This document shows positions 1 to 12,505 of a stretch of 64,000 nucleotides of DNA, one piece after another; position 1 is the first letter of the stretch; each line of letters opens with the position of its first letter. Below the pieces are notes generated by a model, which did not search any database, had not been told where the DNA came from, and worked only from the letters and a program-made list of their open reading frames with translations. The position numbers were made by a program, and so were the translations under genes. The stretch is taken from assembly GCA_958450325.1 (NCBI GenBank), contig OY288249.1, positions 62,994,166-63,058,165 of the forward strand, in the 5' to 3' direction. The DNA comes from Agrostemma githago (Eukaryota > Streptophyta > Magnoliopsida > Caryophyllales > Caryophyllaceae).

Positions 1-330
1 TAGTATATTTTGAGAAACTTTAGTGTATAATAACAATATTTTTTTAATTTATCTATTTTTGGACGGATAACGGGTTCGGGTGGGTTCTAACTTCCAACCC
101 AAAATATTTAGGTATTATCGGATCAGGTCACTTTCTGGTTTCGTTCATTTCCGGGCGGTTTTTTTAGGTTTTGTTTTCAGGCAATTTCGGGTCGAGTTTT
201 CGAGTCGGGTCAGTTTTTTGACGGGTCGATCTACGTAGTATAATGTCACCATCATTTATATGAGATGTCCCCAATAAAATTATTGAGACTATAAACGTAA
301 CTTTCTTAAAAAAAAATTCTCTTTATAATA
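1..330. other. AT-rich intergenic DNA, no gene seen
   Basis: No reading frame or recognisable repeat boundary was found. Positions 60-235 are locally richer in GGGT/CGGGT-type words, which may be a degraded repeat, but no ends are visible. Confidence 0.5.
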
Positions 331-525
331 CTTCCTCCATCTCAATAGATAGATCACATTTTTTTTATAGACAAAATTTAAGCTAGTGAGAAAAGAATTA
401 AGGTTTGTTTATTAAAAAAATAAAAGTAGAGGATAAAATTTACCCAAAAAAAAGTGTTAACTATTGATTGATACATCCAAAAGAGTAAAGTGTGAACTAC
501 TTATTAGGCCGGAGGCCGGAGGGAG
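331..525. mobile_element. Stowaway-like MITE (Tc1/mariner type)
   Basis: The left end reads CTTCCTCCATCTC after a TA (329-330). The right end, reverse-complemented, reads CTCCCTCCGGCCTCC and is followed by TA (526-527). Imperfect terminal inverted repeats, a TA target duplication, about 195 bp and no coding capacity fit a non-autonomous Stowaway-type element. The right arm has gained a GGCCGGAGGCCGGAGG expansion. Confidence 0.6.
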
Positions 526-527
526 TA

Positions 528-1020
528 GCAATCTCTGATATTCCGATCACATGTTCTTATATTTAAAATAAGATTTTTCGTTTATAGTTGAAACTTGAAA
601 ATATTTAATTATCATAAATGGAAGGTATTCTATATACTTGTGGAGAAAATTGTTGAAGGTCAGTGCTAAATAATGTAAGACGAACTCTCAAAATATAAGA
701 AAAGTTAAATATGGTATCTTTTAATCCTTTATGTTACCTATATTATTTCCCCTATACTCGTATAAACTATGATTATTTCCACAATAACATATTATTATGT
801 ATTTTGGAAATATCTAGTACGGAGTAATATGTTATTTAGTCAATCAGTTGTCTTCATATAAAATACGGAGTATAGAATTATGAATATACTCTTAATGGCG
901 TTTAGGTGACCGACTTGTTTAATATTTTAGTTACAATAGAGCTTTTTTCTACTAGTGAATTGACCACTCGATGACGATAAATATTTTTTGCATTGGTCAA
1001 ATCAATACGGTAAGTAGTAA
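528..1020. other. AT-rich intergenic DNA with one possible CACTA end
   Basis: No coding sequence. At 949-955 the text CTACTAGTG resembles the right terminus of a CACTA element, the same form as the end at 1475-1482, but no partner end was found upstream. Short TACGGAGTA-type MITE debris occurs near 820-875. Confidence 0.35.
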
Positions 1021-1078
1021 ATGGCTCCTGTTTTAATTTAACGACTAATTGCATGAAGAAAGATTAGCACCAGTTTAA

Positions 1079-1482
1079 AGTAACAATCGATCCCATCATT
1101 AAATAAAATTGGCATCATTTTAATTTACAGTCGATGCAAAAATAATTAAAATTGCATCGATTTTAAACTAACAACTGATACTAACATATTACACAAAATT
1201 GGCACTGGTTCGATATAACAATCGATGTCAAAAAAATAAAAATGGTATCAGTTTCAAAGTACAACCGATGCCAGTGGTCACTGGCAGTGGTTCTAGTTTA
1301 ACAACCGATGCCAAAGACGAAAAATTGGCATCGACTCTATGTCAGCACCCGATGCCAATCACAAATAGCATCGGTTCTAAAGTCACAACCGATGCCAATA
1401 ACACTTCCCTTTACAGTTGACATCGATTCAAATCAGAAACGATGCCATTGCATCGATGCCATTTGCTTGAATTGTACTAGTG
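1079..1482. repeat. CACTA-like subterminal repeat array ending in TACTAGTG
   Basis: About sixteen degenerate copies of a ten-base word, CCGATGCCAA or its reverse complement TTGGCATCGG, alternate in orientation every 20-40 bp, becoming more perfect towards the right. The array stops at TACTAGTG (1475-1482), which reverse-complemented begins CACTAGTA, the terminal signature of En/Spm (CACTA) transposons. Their subterminal regions typically hold dense inverted copies of a transposase-binding motif. No matching left terminus or transposase was found, so this is best read as a one-ended or non-autonomous remnant. Copia gag coding resumes directly after it, so it either inserted into or truncated that element. 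Confidence 0.5.
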
Positions 1483-4400
1483 TAAATTTCAAGCTAGTCG
1501 ATGAGAAACCCATTTTAGATCAAGTCCATGAGTACGAAAATCTGTGTGCAGAGGTAATGGCAGAAGGTATGAAAATTTGTGAGGTTTTTCAGGCTAATTG
1601 TCTTTTAGATAAACTTCCGGTTTCTTGGTAAAATTATGTTCGTAGTATAAAAAGATTTTACCCTTTTAGAACTAGTGTCCCATATAAAGATTGAGGAACA
1701 AAACCGTATACAGACTTTGGGAAAACAAGTCGAACACTCTTCTTCCGTGGCTAACCTGACCGAGTCTAAGAACCATTACAAGGGGCAAAAACGGGGTAAC
1801 AAATCTTCTAATCAAGTTCATGGGACTAGAAATCAGAATACCTTCAAACGGGATGGCAAAGGGGATTCTAAAGGTGACGGTAAACGGGAATTTAAGGGAA
1901 ATTGTTTTACATGTGGTAAACCGGGTCATTCTTCTAGATTTTGTCCCGATGGCTTTTCTCCCGCTGGTAAACGGAACCCCAATAAATCTCATGTTAATCT
2001 TACTGAACAAGATGACGATATCATTGCTGCTGTTGTGTCAGAAGTTAATTTAGTAAGCAATTTTTCCGAATGGGTTGTTGACACCGGCGCTACAAGGCAC
2101 ATCTGCTCTAATCGGGATGTCTTCACGGATTACTCTCAAGTACCAAATGGGGAATGCGTATTTATGGGAAATTCTAGCACCGTGAAGGTACTTGGTAAAG
2201 GGAAACTCATTTTGAAGCTCACTTCTGGTAAGACTCTTGAACTTAATAACGTGCTACATGTTCCTGACATACGAAGAAATCTTATCTCTGGAGCTTTATT
2301 AAACAAAGCAGGTATCAAATTAGCTTTCGAATCTGATAAACTTGTGCTTACTAGAAATGGAAATTTTGTTGGTAAAGGCTTTTGTAATGGTGGATTATTT
2401 GTACTAGACATAGAAATTATTAATAAAGATTCGTCTTCTTCTGTTTACATTGCTGAGTCTGTTTTCTTGTGGCATGCTAGATTAGGACATGTGAATGTGA
2501 CCTCCATTAAGAACATGAAAAAACATGACCTTATTCCTGACTTTAGCGACACAAATTTTGATAAGTGTGAGATATGTGTCGAAGCCAAGCATGCTAAAAC
2601 ACCCTTTAATAAATGTGTGGAACGTTCTACTACGCTTCTTGAGCTAATTCACTCAGACTTAGCCGACTTTAAGAACACCACAAGTAGGGGTGGGAAACAT
2701 TACTATATCACTTTTGTGGATGATTTTTCTCGCTACACTAGGGTCTATTTATTAACAACCAAAGATGAAGCTGAAGACAAGTTCATAGAGTTTAAAGCCG
2801 AGGTTGAAAATCAATTAGACCTTAAAATAAAATGAGTAAGATCTGACCGGGGAGGTGAATATGACGGTAATCCACTTAGTGACTTTTGTAAGACCCATGG
2901 GATTATACATGAAAGAACTGCCCCCTATGCACCCCAACAAAACGGTGTTGTCGAACGCAAAAACCGATCACTAAAGAATATGATGAATGCAATGTTGTTG
3001 AGTTCAGGAATGCCAACTAATATGTGGGGTGAAGCAGTTCTTTATGCATGTCATGTTCTGAATCGTGTACCTCATAAGAAAACAGGTAAAACTCCTTAAG
3101 AGCCGTGGAAAGGATACAAGCCAAATCTCAAATACCTCAAAGTGTGGGGGTGCCTGGCGAAGATCGGGATTCCGACGTTTCAAAGGAGCAAAATTGGACC
3201 GAAAACCATAGACAGAATCTACATCGGGCATGCCATGAATAGTGCCGCTTACCGCTTCATTCTTAAAGATTCGTCCGGTTTCGGGGCCATAAAAGAATCT
3301 AGAGATGCAGAATTTTTTGAGCATATTTTTCCTATGAAAACTAACTCTTTGGCTCCTGTTGTTGCAGCGCGTCCCCCTACTCCTGCGGTGGTTCTCGAGG
3401 AACCTCAAAGGAGCAAACGATCCAGGACCGAAACCAGTTTTGGTCCAGATTTCGTGACCGCTTTCCTTGCCGAAACGAGTTTAGTTGATGAGTATGTTGT
3501 AAATGTTTTTATGCTCGAAACAGATCCTAGAACTTATAAAGAGGCTATGAGCTCCATTGATTCCACGTTTTGGCTTCAAGCCATTAATAGTGAAATAGAG
3601 TCTATTATGAGTAATAACACTTGGGTGTTAACAGATTTACCTAGGGGTTGCAAACCCCTAAGTAATAAGTGGGTATTTAGAAAGAAACTCAAACCCGATG
3701 GCTCAGTTGATAAATTTAAAGCCAGACTTGTTGTATGTGGTAATCGTCAAACGAAAGGTTTGGACTTCTTTGACACTTACTCACCTGTTACTAAAGTGTC
3801 TACTATTAGGGCTCTAATTGCACTTGCGTCTATACATGATTTAGTTATTCATCAGATGGATGTAAAGACTGCATTTTTAAATGGTGATCTTGATGAAGAG
3901 ATCTACATGAAACAACCAGAAGGTTTTTTGGCTCCTGGACAAGAGAACAAGGTATGCAAGCTCATCAGGTCCTTGTACGGCCTGAAACAGGCACCAAAGC
4001 AATGGTATGACAAATTTGACAAAACTATCAGATCCAATGGTTTCACGGTAAACGATTCTGATGCATGTGTGTATTCTAAATATGATGATTCTGGTTGTGT
4101 AATAGTATGTTTGTATGTGGATGATATGCTCATTTTTGGTACAAACATGCATGTGGTAGACGCTACCAAGAGTTTTCTAAATTCGTGTTTTGACATGAAA
4201 GACCTGGGGGAGGCCGATGTTATTCTTGGGGTAAAAATCACTAGAACGAAAACAGGATTATGTTTGAGTCAGTCTCACTACACGGAAAAAATTCTGAGAA
4301 AGTTCAATCAGTTTGATAGTTTACCCTTATCCTCACCCTATGACTCTAGTATAGATCTGGCTAAAAACCCCGGGAACAGTGTGGGACAAGAGGAATATGC

Positions 4401-5067
4401 CAAGATTATAGGTAGTGTCATGTACCTAATGAATTATACTAGACCCGACATTGCCTACGCAGTAAGCAGACTAAGTAGGTACACTCATAACCCCGGACAA
4501 GATCATTGGACGGCCCTTATTCGTTTGTTGAGATACTTGAGGGGTACTATGGATTGAGGTTTACATTTTGAGAAAACACCTGCGGTTCTAGAAGGTTATA
4601 TTGATGCTAATTGGATAGCCGATTCTCCTGATATCTTATCTACTAGTGGTTATGTATTTACACTTGCTAGTGGTGCTATTTCATGGAAATCGTCTAAACA
4701 AACTTGCATTGCTAAATCAACAATGGAATCTGAATTTATTGCTCTAGAATTGGCAGGACAGGAAGCTGAGTGGCTTAGGAGTCTGCTAGCTGACATTCCA
4801 TTGTGGGGGAAGCCGACTCCGTCAATCTCCATGCATTGTGACAATCAAGCTGCAATTGGGGTAGCTCACAGTCAAACATACAATGGCAAAAGGAGACACA
4901 TACGCCTAAGGCATGGAATTGTGAGGAATCTGATCAGAGAAAATGTAATCTCAATTGAGTTTGTAAGATCCGAGAGGAACATAGCGGATCCTTTCACCAA
5001 AGGCCTTGGTAGAAAGATGGTGCTGGAGACAGCACGGGAAATGGGTTTAAAGCCCGTAAAGGAGTAA
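1483..5067 (+). pseudogene. copia gag-pol polyprotein, broken
   Basis: Seen in order: gag remnant (1485-1631, other frame, ends in a stop); CCHC zinc knuckle CFTCGKPGHSSRFC near 1903-1944; aspartic protease DTGATRH near 2080-2100; GAG-pre-integrase HARLGH near 2474; integrase core starting IHSDLADF near 2650; reverse transcriptase with LYVDDM near 4111; and RNase H ending at 5067. From 1675 to 5067 all parts share one frame but are interrupted by TGA at 2833, TAA at 3097 and TGA at 4555. A frameshift and further stops separate the gag remnant from the rest. It would have encoded virus-like particle, protease, integrase and RT functions in trans-copy transposition. It cannot make a full polyprotein now. 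Confidence 0.9.
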
Positions 5068-5687
5068 ACTGTGATTGATACCCAACTTAGCTCAGCTAAG
5101 GTCAAATGCGGTCAAACGAAGTCACAGTAAACTCGAGTAATAATGTCACAACCATTTCCCATTGTAATTGTTTTGCGTGACATATGTTTTATTTTTTTTT
5201 ATTATTTCCACTGTCGTGTGTGTTTAAGGTTGAGCTTTGGCTCTTAATAAATTCATAGTCCTAAACGGATGGTTTGTGACAGTCAAACCTGATGAATTTA
5301 CCTATGTGAATGTGGGGGATTATTGCTCTAAACCCCAAGAGATCCTTAGGCTTTAGGATCTCTAGAGGCATTCATGAATTACCATGATTCATTTGGAGAG
5401 CACTTGGGAAGTCCAAGTAAAACACTTACTACATACAGTTAGCGTTCATGATGAGTTCATGGATGGTGCGAATACTAGCCCTGATTTGAGTACGGTAAGT
5501 GCGCAACTAACCTTCTACCAACATCATTAGGAGGTTAAAGGCTTCGATCCACCTCTAAATGATGGTTTTAGGTTTTTGTACGCACTGGGTGTCAGTTAAA
5601 GTCCACAAGACACTGAACATCTAAAAACTAAAACTCCGTTTGCCAATAATTTCTCCATCTTCTCTTCTTTCGAATCATGTGGGGGAT

Positions 5688-6389
5688 TGTTAGAGTTAAT
5701 GCTTCAAAAGAAGCTCATTTAAGTGATATCACTATCCCACATGGATCATTTATGACTACTAAACTATGCTTATATATGACCCTCTTTAATGCTCTACTAG
5801 TTGTGTACAAGAGAGGACTATGTACACCACACGCGCGCGCGCCGAGCCGGGCTTTGGTAGAGCGCCTGCGGCGCACCGCTTGCGGGTAATTTTTAGTAGT
5901 CGGATTTCTTTTTTTAATTCCAGAAGCATCTCTCAGATTAGTCAAGTCTTCTGTCATTTCCGAGACTGATTGTGCGTTTTTTCAAGGCTGATTACTGTAC
6001 TGATTGTGCAAGTTTCCAGTATGCATTTATTGTTGCAGTGTGAACCTCTTACCCTTGCTCCACTATATATACTGTCCTCTACTTCACTTCAGAAACACAG
6101 AAAAAACTCAACTCTCTCATACTCTCTCATTCTTATTTCATATCATCAGTTCTGTTCCGGTTAAGTTATTGGCAAGCGTTCTTGGCTGTATTCAACCGTT
6201 CTTCACCTACACTGAAGTTACGGTATAGTTGTGGAATCCTGGGAGTTGAGTGCCATTGAGGCCGTGTGTAGCAGACGGGGCATAAATCAACTTTAGGACA
6301 GTGACGTTTGTCGCGACACAGCTTCTGTTCTTCGTCCAGATAAGATCTAACTCATTTCTTCCCTTACTTCTACTACTACCGTGATAACA
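5688..6389 (+). repeat. copia 3' LTR
   Basis: Starts TGTTAG directly after the purine tract GGGGGAT and is taken to end at GATAACA (6383-6389), giving TG...CA ends and about 702 bp. A TATA-like ACTATATATACT lies at 6062-6073. The right boundary is uncertain: there is no second LTR to compare with, and the LTR could extend to the solo LTR at 6422 or beyond it. The segment 5830-5885 is strikingly GC- and CpG-rich for its surroundings. Confidence 0.55.
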
Positions 6390-6421
6390 GTATATATAGT
6401 TGGTTCGAGTTTATTTGTGTT

Positions 6422-8974
6422 TGTGGACATGACATAGGTCCACCCCGACGCGGCCACGCGCGGGTTTTGGGGAGGCGAATGAATCTCCATGAGATGGTCA
6501 AATGGAAATTTAAATCGAAGTCGGAGTCGCCACCGAATTTTATGGTTATTCGGAACCGTTCGAGCCCACTCTATGTCGTAGTGGGCCGTGTACAAAATAC
6601 GGCCCATTTCCGATGTCAGAGTTTATTGGGCTCGTCCCTTTGCAGTTCGATATAGATGCCGACTGGAGCGGTTAATCGTATATTGAATGACTCTCGTTGC
6701 CAATGGTCTCGGACATCCGGAAACCACGGTTCTGAGTAAGGGGTGAGGGTACGTGTTGGGAAGTTCACTAAGAACACCCAACCCCGCCCGCACATTAGCG
6801 GCCTCTACTAGGATATCGAATGACGTTTTAATGCGCGCGTTAGTTGAACGATGAATAATATGCAAACATTGTTTTCCTAAGCATGTGAGGAATTGAACGG
6901 GTTGCTAAGTGGTTTTAATGCATGAAAAATTAATTAACGTCAAAGTTGAATTTAGCATGTGAGATTCGTTTTAGTATAATAAAACAAATGAAATAAAAAG
7001 GATGAATTTGCTACAAAAGATGAACAAACGAGTTAGTATCGATTTGTAAATAATAATAGCAAGAATAAATATGCGAGATCGAGAAAATATCGAAATCTGA
7101 AAAATATTGCTGAAAAGACGTTGTTTTGTATAAAAAAACGATGTTCGAAAAATAATAAAAAAGAACGAAAAGGGTGTGTCGGGACAGCCGGCCGCGCGGC
7201 TCGCCCGGGATGCCGGCGGGTCGCGCGTCGGGCTGGTTTTGGACGCGGTTTTCTGAAAATTCGATTAAATCGCGTACGAATATTGCATGATTCGTACTCG
7301 AATTAATATTTTCGATATTCGCTATATTCGATAATTGACCACGAAATCAATATCAAATATTTAGAATAGTTTAAGAAAAGATGTAAGTTTTAGAAATCGT
7401 TTCGTGGAATAAATAATAAAACGAACGAAAAAGTTAAAAAAGGAGCGCGGATTTCAGGCTCGTACGCGAGTCGCCTGTGAGGGGCACGACTCGCGTGCGG
7501 GCCTGTCCCGTTTCGCTCGTTGTTCGAAAATTGTTAATTTTGATAAATCGCGTACAAAATATGAATTAATTTGTATTCGATTTACGTTTTCGATGTTCGT
7601 CATACCCGATGTTCGATTATGAAATCGATATCGAATATTCGGAATAAAAAAGGTTTTGAAAAATAATTTTGTTTTGAACGAAAAGTAAAAGAAAAGAATT
7701 TTGAACGAGAAAAGATGTAACGATTTTTAATATCGTCGAGATCTTAATATAATTCTTTTCGATACAATATTCGATTATAGAAAAATCAATATCGTATTTT
7801 CTAAGAATGTTTGTTATGAAAATAGTTTTTCGTTAATAACGATATTAGAAAAATAAAAAAATGACTCTTGACCCATAAGAAAAAACGGACGAAGAGGAGA
7901 AGAGAAGAGAAGAAAGGAGAAATCGGGTTTGGTACACCCTCAACCTACATGATTTTGTTGACTCGGATCGGGGCTCGTCGGAATGTGGCTAGGCACGGGA
8001 GCGTCGAGTGATGTTTGGCTCGGCTAGGGGTTCGGTTTGGACGAGAATCGGGTGAAAGGTGTCGGGTATAGGACCGGTTTCCTTCGGGTTTGTAATATCG
8101 GTTTCTCGATGCTAAGTGTAAGGATGACGAATGTGTGTTTGTATCGAGGGTTGTATGTCGATCTAATAATTCTGTTGTGTGGATAATGTGTATGAAAAAT
8201 TGTTGTTTTTTATGTTGGATGCAAGGGGCTATTTATAGGGAGTTCCCGACCTTGGCTTAGGAGAGTTTGACTACCGCTTAGGATAGGAAACGTAGGAATT
8301 TGAGAAGCATGAGAATTCCGCTTTCTTGTGAAGGAAGAAAGGGAAACACGGCTGGTTTGTGCTGTTCTAGCCGAGTGTTTGCACTCGGTCGGGTGTTTGA
8401 ATCGGTTTTTGGATAGGATTCCCGTTTGAGTTAGAATTGCCGCTTGAGTAAGAAGCTGAGAAGAACGAGAATTCCGTTTTCTTGGTGAAGAAGTAAGGAA
8501 ATCTCGGCTGGTTGTGTACTACTTGGCCGAGTATTTGCACTCGGCTGAGTGTCTGAGTCGGTTCTCGGATAGGATTCCTACTCGAGATCGAATTCTACCT
8601 TAAACGGATTTGTTTATTATTTTGTGAAGCTGATTTTTTGTAGAATTTGAGTAAGAATCAGGCGTGTGAGGTGTCACGGCTGACTCACATGTTTCGGGAA
8701 AAACTTTGACCGGGTTTTGACTCGGTCGCTAAAAGACGATTTTACCCCTGGTGTCGGATTCGACCCAAATTAGTGTTATTTGACTCGAAACGACCCACTG
8801 GGCCTGAATTTGAGGTTGGTTTTGTGAAATTTGTACTCCTTAATAAGCCCAAGCTAAATATCCATGTTTCGAGCCCATTTCCGAGTACGTTAAAGCATGT
8901 TAGCGTCCGATCATCATCGGGTGTTTGTCGGAAACTGCTATAGACACCTGGCGGTCAAAATGTGGGTGTCTACA
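6422..8974 (-). mobile_element. solo LTR of the Tat/Retand-like gypsy family
   Basis: The 2553-bp sequence matches the LTRs at 18410-20822 and 30965-33945 almost throughout. Read on the minus strand it starts TGTAGACACCC and ends GTCCACA. It is flanked by a perfect 5-bp duplication GTGTT (6417-6421 and 8975-8979), with no internal domain, so it is a solo LTR left by unequal or intra-element recombination. It inserted just beyond the copia 3' LTR. It is about 140 bp longer than its relatives, mainly because a stretch of roughly 150 bp around 8300-8570 is tandemly duplicated. A TATA box on the minus strand reads CCCTATAAATAG (8229-8240). Confidence 0.9.
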
Positions 8975-8979
8975 GTGTT

Positions 8980-9343
8980 TCATTTGCTCGCCGACATGTC
9001 AATAGTGTGCTCACACGCTCAATAGATCATTTTCATACATGGATTCTAGTTAGATATCATTGCTATGATGTTATCCCTCGTAACATTACTTGTATGACGG
9101 AAGCCGATTTGAAAGTTATGAATTAAACCAAACCTGGAATTTTTTTATCAAAAAAAAAACTCGTATAATATACTCCTTGTGTAGTTGTATAAGATGTCCA
9201 AAGCCATAATACATCACTCCAAGCAAAACTCCTATGATTTCTAAACAAAAAAAAATGGGTGCAAAATATGTGAAAGGGGAAAAAATTGTGTCCATTTCTC
9301 AGATTGCAGGACTAGTGAGTACTGATTGTGTAGGAGATTAAAC
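8980..9343. other. short intergenic stretch, 3' flank of the GUX1-like gene
   Basis: No coding sequence. The first ~150 bp continue whatever the solo LTR inserted into. The part nearest 9343 probably holds the 3' UTR of the minus-strand gene that follows. No clear poly(A) signal can be singled out. Confidence 0.4.
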
Positions 9344-11473
9344 TTAAGTGGCAGTAATTGCAGGAAGTGAAGGAGTAAAAGAATCATCATCAGTCCAATT
9401 TCTGTTAGTTTCACCCCAATGCTTTAACATACCTTTCCAGTTGCACAACTTGTCAATACAAATCTTCATCCTTTTATCCTTGACACTCTTTTTCCAATGC
9501 CCATCACTGTAATTCCCTTTCTCCGCCTGTCTCCGGTCCCACTCTATCTGCGCCTTCTGTTTCGTTCTCAACAGACAGAACTGCTGCAACTGCTCGGGCA
9601 TTGCATCGTGGACCCTCCACCACCTGGCGTGTGCTACATCGCTAGCAAACTCCTGTAAGAAATCCGTGTTCCAATTGCAGTCGTAGTCCTTATGGCAGAG
9701 CCACGGCTTTATCCCTAGGTAATGCAGGACATACAGTACAGGCGGGTCTGAACCAAATAGACGCGTCTTTGCTTCTTTCTTGTCTTCCTCATCTCCCACC
9801 CAAAAGTGCTTTAGAAAGTTCATGTGTCTAGGGATTCTGTGCCACCATGTGAATATCTCATTAAGGTAGCCTTGATCACCTCCATTGTACGACTCGATTT
9901 CATTGATGTGGTCCATTAGGAGTTTGAATGTGCAATTCGAGGGTTCAATTAGCATAACCCCGGAATTAAAAAGGGAGGCATTGTTTCCGGTGGCTGATAT
10001 TTCAGGCATTTTGAAGAGGAAATCTATGTTTCGTAGGATCAGAAGGTCGGCGTCTATGAATATGATCTTGTCGTAATCTGTAAGTTGCCACAGCCTGAAC
10101 TTGCTGTAGTTCCATTCATTGTATGCATCTTTTTCGGCCTTTGGGTTTCTGATTCTTTGGATGGTGCGGATCTTCCAGCCCGCTGCCTCCAGCCCACTCC
10201 TGTGGTACGCGCTTATTGTCTCGTCCACCAGGATGACCAAGTCCCGAGTGGACCCCGCCATCCGGATGCTCTGAGCCGCCGCTATGGCCCCACACACATA
10301 CACGTGCGCTGAGTGAAGAATTGTTGCATATGCTTCTCGCCTTGGGTTTCCCTCGTACGATCCTTTATCACTGTGTTTGAGAGGAAGAGCAAGTTCACAG
10401 GATCCTACAGGAAGCTGAAGTTTCTGCCTCAAGACATCCAAGTTAGGCTTAAACAACCATGCATTTCCTTCATGTTTCACCAGCTCCTTGCAAGTGAACA
10501 GGTTTGGGATAGGGAAGCAGTCTGTGACAAAAAGCAAGTGCACCGGGTAATTGCCTTTGGCCGAAGTAGCTAGCCCGGCAGCAGCGAGTTGGAGGTGCAG
10601 GCGAGCCACGTCTCTGGACCAATTCTTGTTCCCCTGGGTAGCCTGACAGGGGAGCTTGACCGCAATCAGGTCTAAGCGCCTCCTAGGTGGGTCCAGCCTT
10701 GGCAAAGAGGGGCAGACCGGGACTTGTTCTTCCTCCTCCTCGTCGATCCATTCAGGATATAATGTTTCCCAAGTGATGTTCTCCTTAGCATGGTCGAGGT
10801 TTAGGATGGTTTGTTCATTATCAGGAATAATTTGGTTCCATAAATCGAGTTCGTCTTTGTCAAAGTTGAGGAGTCCCATGGTGTGGTACTCTTTCTCCTT
10901 GAGATAGTCAAAGACTTTGGAGATGCCATCCCAGTTAATTTGTAGGTTTGATGCGTATCTTGGGTCATGATCGTTGCCCCATACCCATCTTCTCATTAGG
11001 TTTGGCCTGCATTAATTAAATTAAATAAGCTAAGTGTTTGTTTTAGTTTCGTCCAAAGCAAGGTATGTAAAGATGGAGACAGTGGGAGACGGGTTATCAT
11101 ACCGGGAGGAGTATACGTAGTGGGAAGAGAAATGGGCATTATTACTAGAAATAGAAATGGATGGGGAATGGAGGAAAAGTGTGACCAAAGTGATAGAAAT
11201 GAATATGACGAGACCAAATTTGAAGAGCGACAACTTAGTCCTCAGACTCTTGTCTTGACATGCTCCGTTGTTGGCTGCTCTCTCTTCCTCTTCTTCTTTT
11301 TCATCTTCTTCTTTTGTTTTGCTTCTCTTCAACTTCCTTTTGTAAATGTCTTCACTATCAATCACCAAACACACATTTAGCAAAGGAGGTGGTGTTTTCA
11401 GGGTAAACAAGTCACAGAGACAATCAACAAAGGGAATGAAAATGCTATGACCATTATCCATGAAGTCACTCAT
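9344..11473 (-). CDS. GUX1: UDP-glucuronate:xylan alpha-glucuronosyltransferase, GUX1-like (GT8)
   Basis: Two exons, 11473-11103 and 11006-9344, joined over a 96-bp GT-AG intron (donor CG|GTATGA, acceptor TGCAG|G) give about 677 residues, close to the roughly 660 of Arabidopsis GUX1. The N-terminus is cytosolic with an acidic run (about residues 54-65), followed by one membrane anchor (about 82-101), as in type II Golgi enzymes. The GT8 domain (about 348-600) has the metal-binding DAD near residue 432 (IIFIDADLLI) and HYLGIKPW towards its end. The C-terminus ends in the conserved KICIDKLCNWKGML block. GUX enzymes add glucuronic acid branches to xylan during secondary wall formation in the Golgi. 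The start codon is uncertain: M5, or an unseen upstream exon, is possible because the first ~35 residues are not conserved. No disabling change is seen. Confidence 0.92.
11007..11102 (-). other. GUX1: intron of the GUX1-like gene
   Basis: The minus-strand donor CG|GTATGATAA and acceptor TTAATGCAG|GCC flank 96 AT-rich bases. Joining CG to G makes one arginine codon and restores the frame into the conserved RRWVWGND block, so exon 1 ends two bases into a codon. Confidence 0.8.
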
Positions 11474-12505
11474 GTGACAGCCTAGTCATTGTTCTATCAT
11501 CTAATTAACGGATTATTGGACGAATAATTGTGATAAATCACCTTTAATGAAGTTAATCAACTACATAAATATTAGTGGAAGTTTAGAAAATATGGGGGTA
11601 CATAATATAGAACGAAATAACGGAAGGGTATAGCTAGCGTAGAAAATAATGTGATCTTTAATTTCCGTCTCATTATACCCAAAAATCAAGTAGTTATACA
11701 TGGAGTATAACAATTTGTGCGAGGAAATTAACAATTTACTCAAGTATGAGTAGTTATTATAGACATTTTTCAAACACAAAAGAAATTAAATTAATTGATA
11801 CAGCCACTTAAAATAGAATTAAATGGAGTATATATAATCTATGAGTGCGTGCGTGTAGTGTCGGAGTAGTAGTACGTATTTTTGAAGTAGGTCTGTATTT
11901 GCTTAGCTTACACTTTAAAGTTATGTTAGTTACTCCTTTAATTTGCTTGCTTCCATTTTACTACTCTCATTAATCCTAAGTTAGCAAACCCATTGTTTTC
12001 TGCTTCTTAGTTACAACAACAACGACGTTAAAAAAAAAAAAAACGACGTTATCCAGAGGGTATCAAAGGAAGCGACTGCGGGTTCCCTCGTCACAAAACA
12101 AAACAAAAAAAACGACGTTAAAGTTCGGAGCAACATGCATGGTCCACTACGTTGACTGCACTAATTAAATATGAAGCTAAATATTTTACTCCGTAAATAA
12201 CCTTGCACAAAGATTTACGGGTTCTACGATTGATAATCTTTCCTCTTGTACTGTATTAATTTAACTATCACACTACGCATCTTTAGAAAGTGATAACTCA
12301 AGAGAATTTTAGACACGATAATTCAATAGTGTTTGTGAATACGGAGTAGTAATTAATACGTTCTTTAGATCCCTTGTTTCATTTCGATAGTATCGTGGAT
12401 CAGGTCAATGGAGATGAAATATTAGCCTTATGGGAAACAAACTAATAACTAAAGTAGGGAGTATATGATAATATATACGAACAATATTGGGAGTATCATA
12501 TTGTA
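11474..12505. other. upstream region of the GUX1-like gene, no gene
   Basis: AT-rich sequence expected to hold the promoter and 5' UTR of the minus-strand GUX1-like gene. The word AACGACGTTA recurs at about 12025, 12051 and 12111 among A-runs, a small local repeat. No reading frame is credible. Confidence 0.4.

Larger units (their letters stand above)
1483..6389 (+). mobile_element. 5'-truncated Ty1/copia LTR retrotransposon
   Basis: The element begins abruptly inside gag, just right of the CACTA-like end. It runs through zinc knuckle, protease, integrase, reverse transcriptase and RNase H in the copia order (integrase before RT), then a 620-bp non-coding stretch, a purine-rich GGGGGATT tract (5681-5688) and a 3' LTR. 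No 5' LTR, primer-binding site or gag N-terminus is present. Several in-frame stops show it is an inactive relic. A second GTGGGGGATTATTG tract at 5312-5325 is an additional polypurine-like site upstream of the main one. Confidence 0.85.

Noticed and set aside
5312..5325. GTGGGGGATTATTG as the start of the copia 3' LTR
   Set aside because: It is followed by ATTATTG, not TG-type LTR ends, and the better purine tract plus TGTTAG is at 5681-5693.
6347..6865. Repeated small ORFs (MGRILYTAHYD..., MHIIHRSTN...) in each LTR copy
   Set aside because: They recur at 18374-18853 and 30893-31408 only because the LTR sequence is repeated. They show no domain and lie in the U5-side part of the LTR.
11120..11380. 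Plus-strand ORF over the GUX1 N-terminal exon
   Set aside because: Antisense shadow of exon 1; its Phe/Cys-rich tail is the complement of the Lys/Glu-rich coding run.
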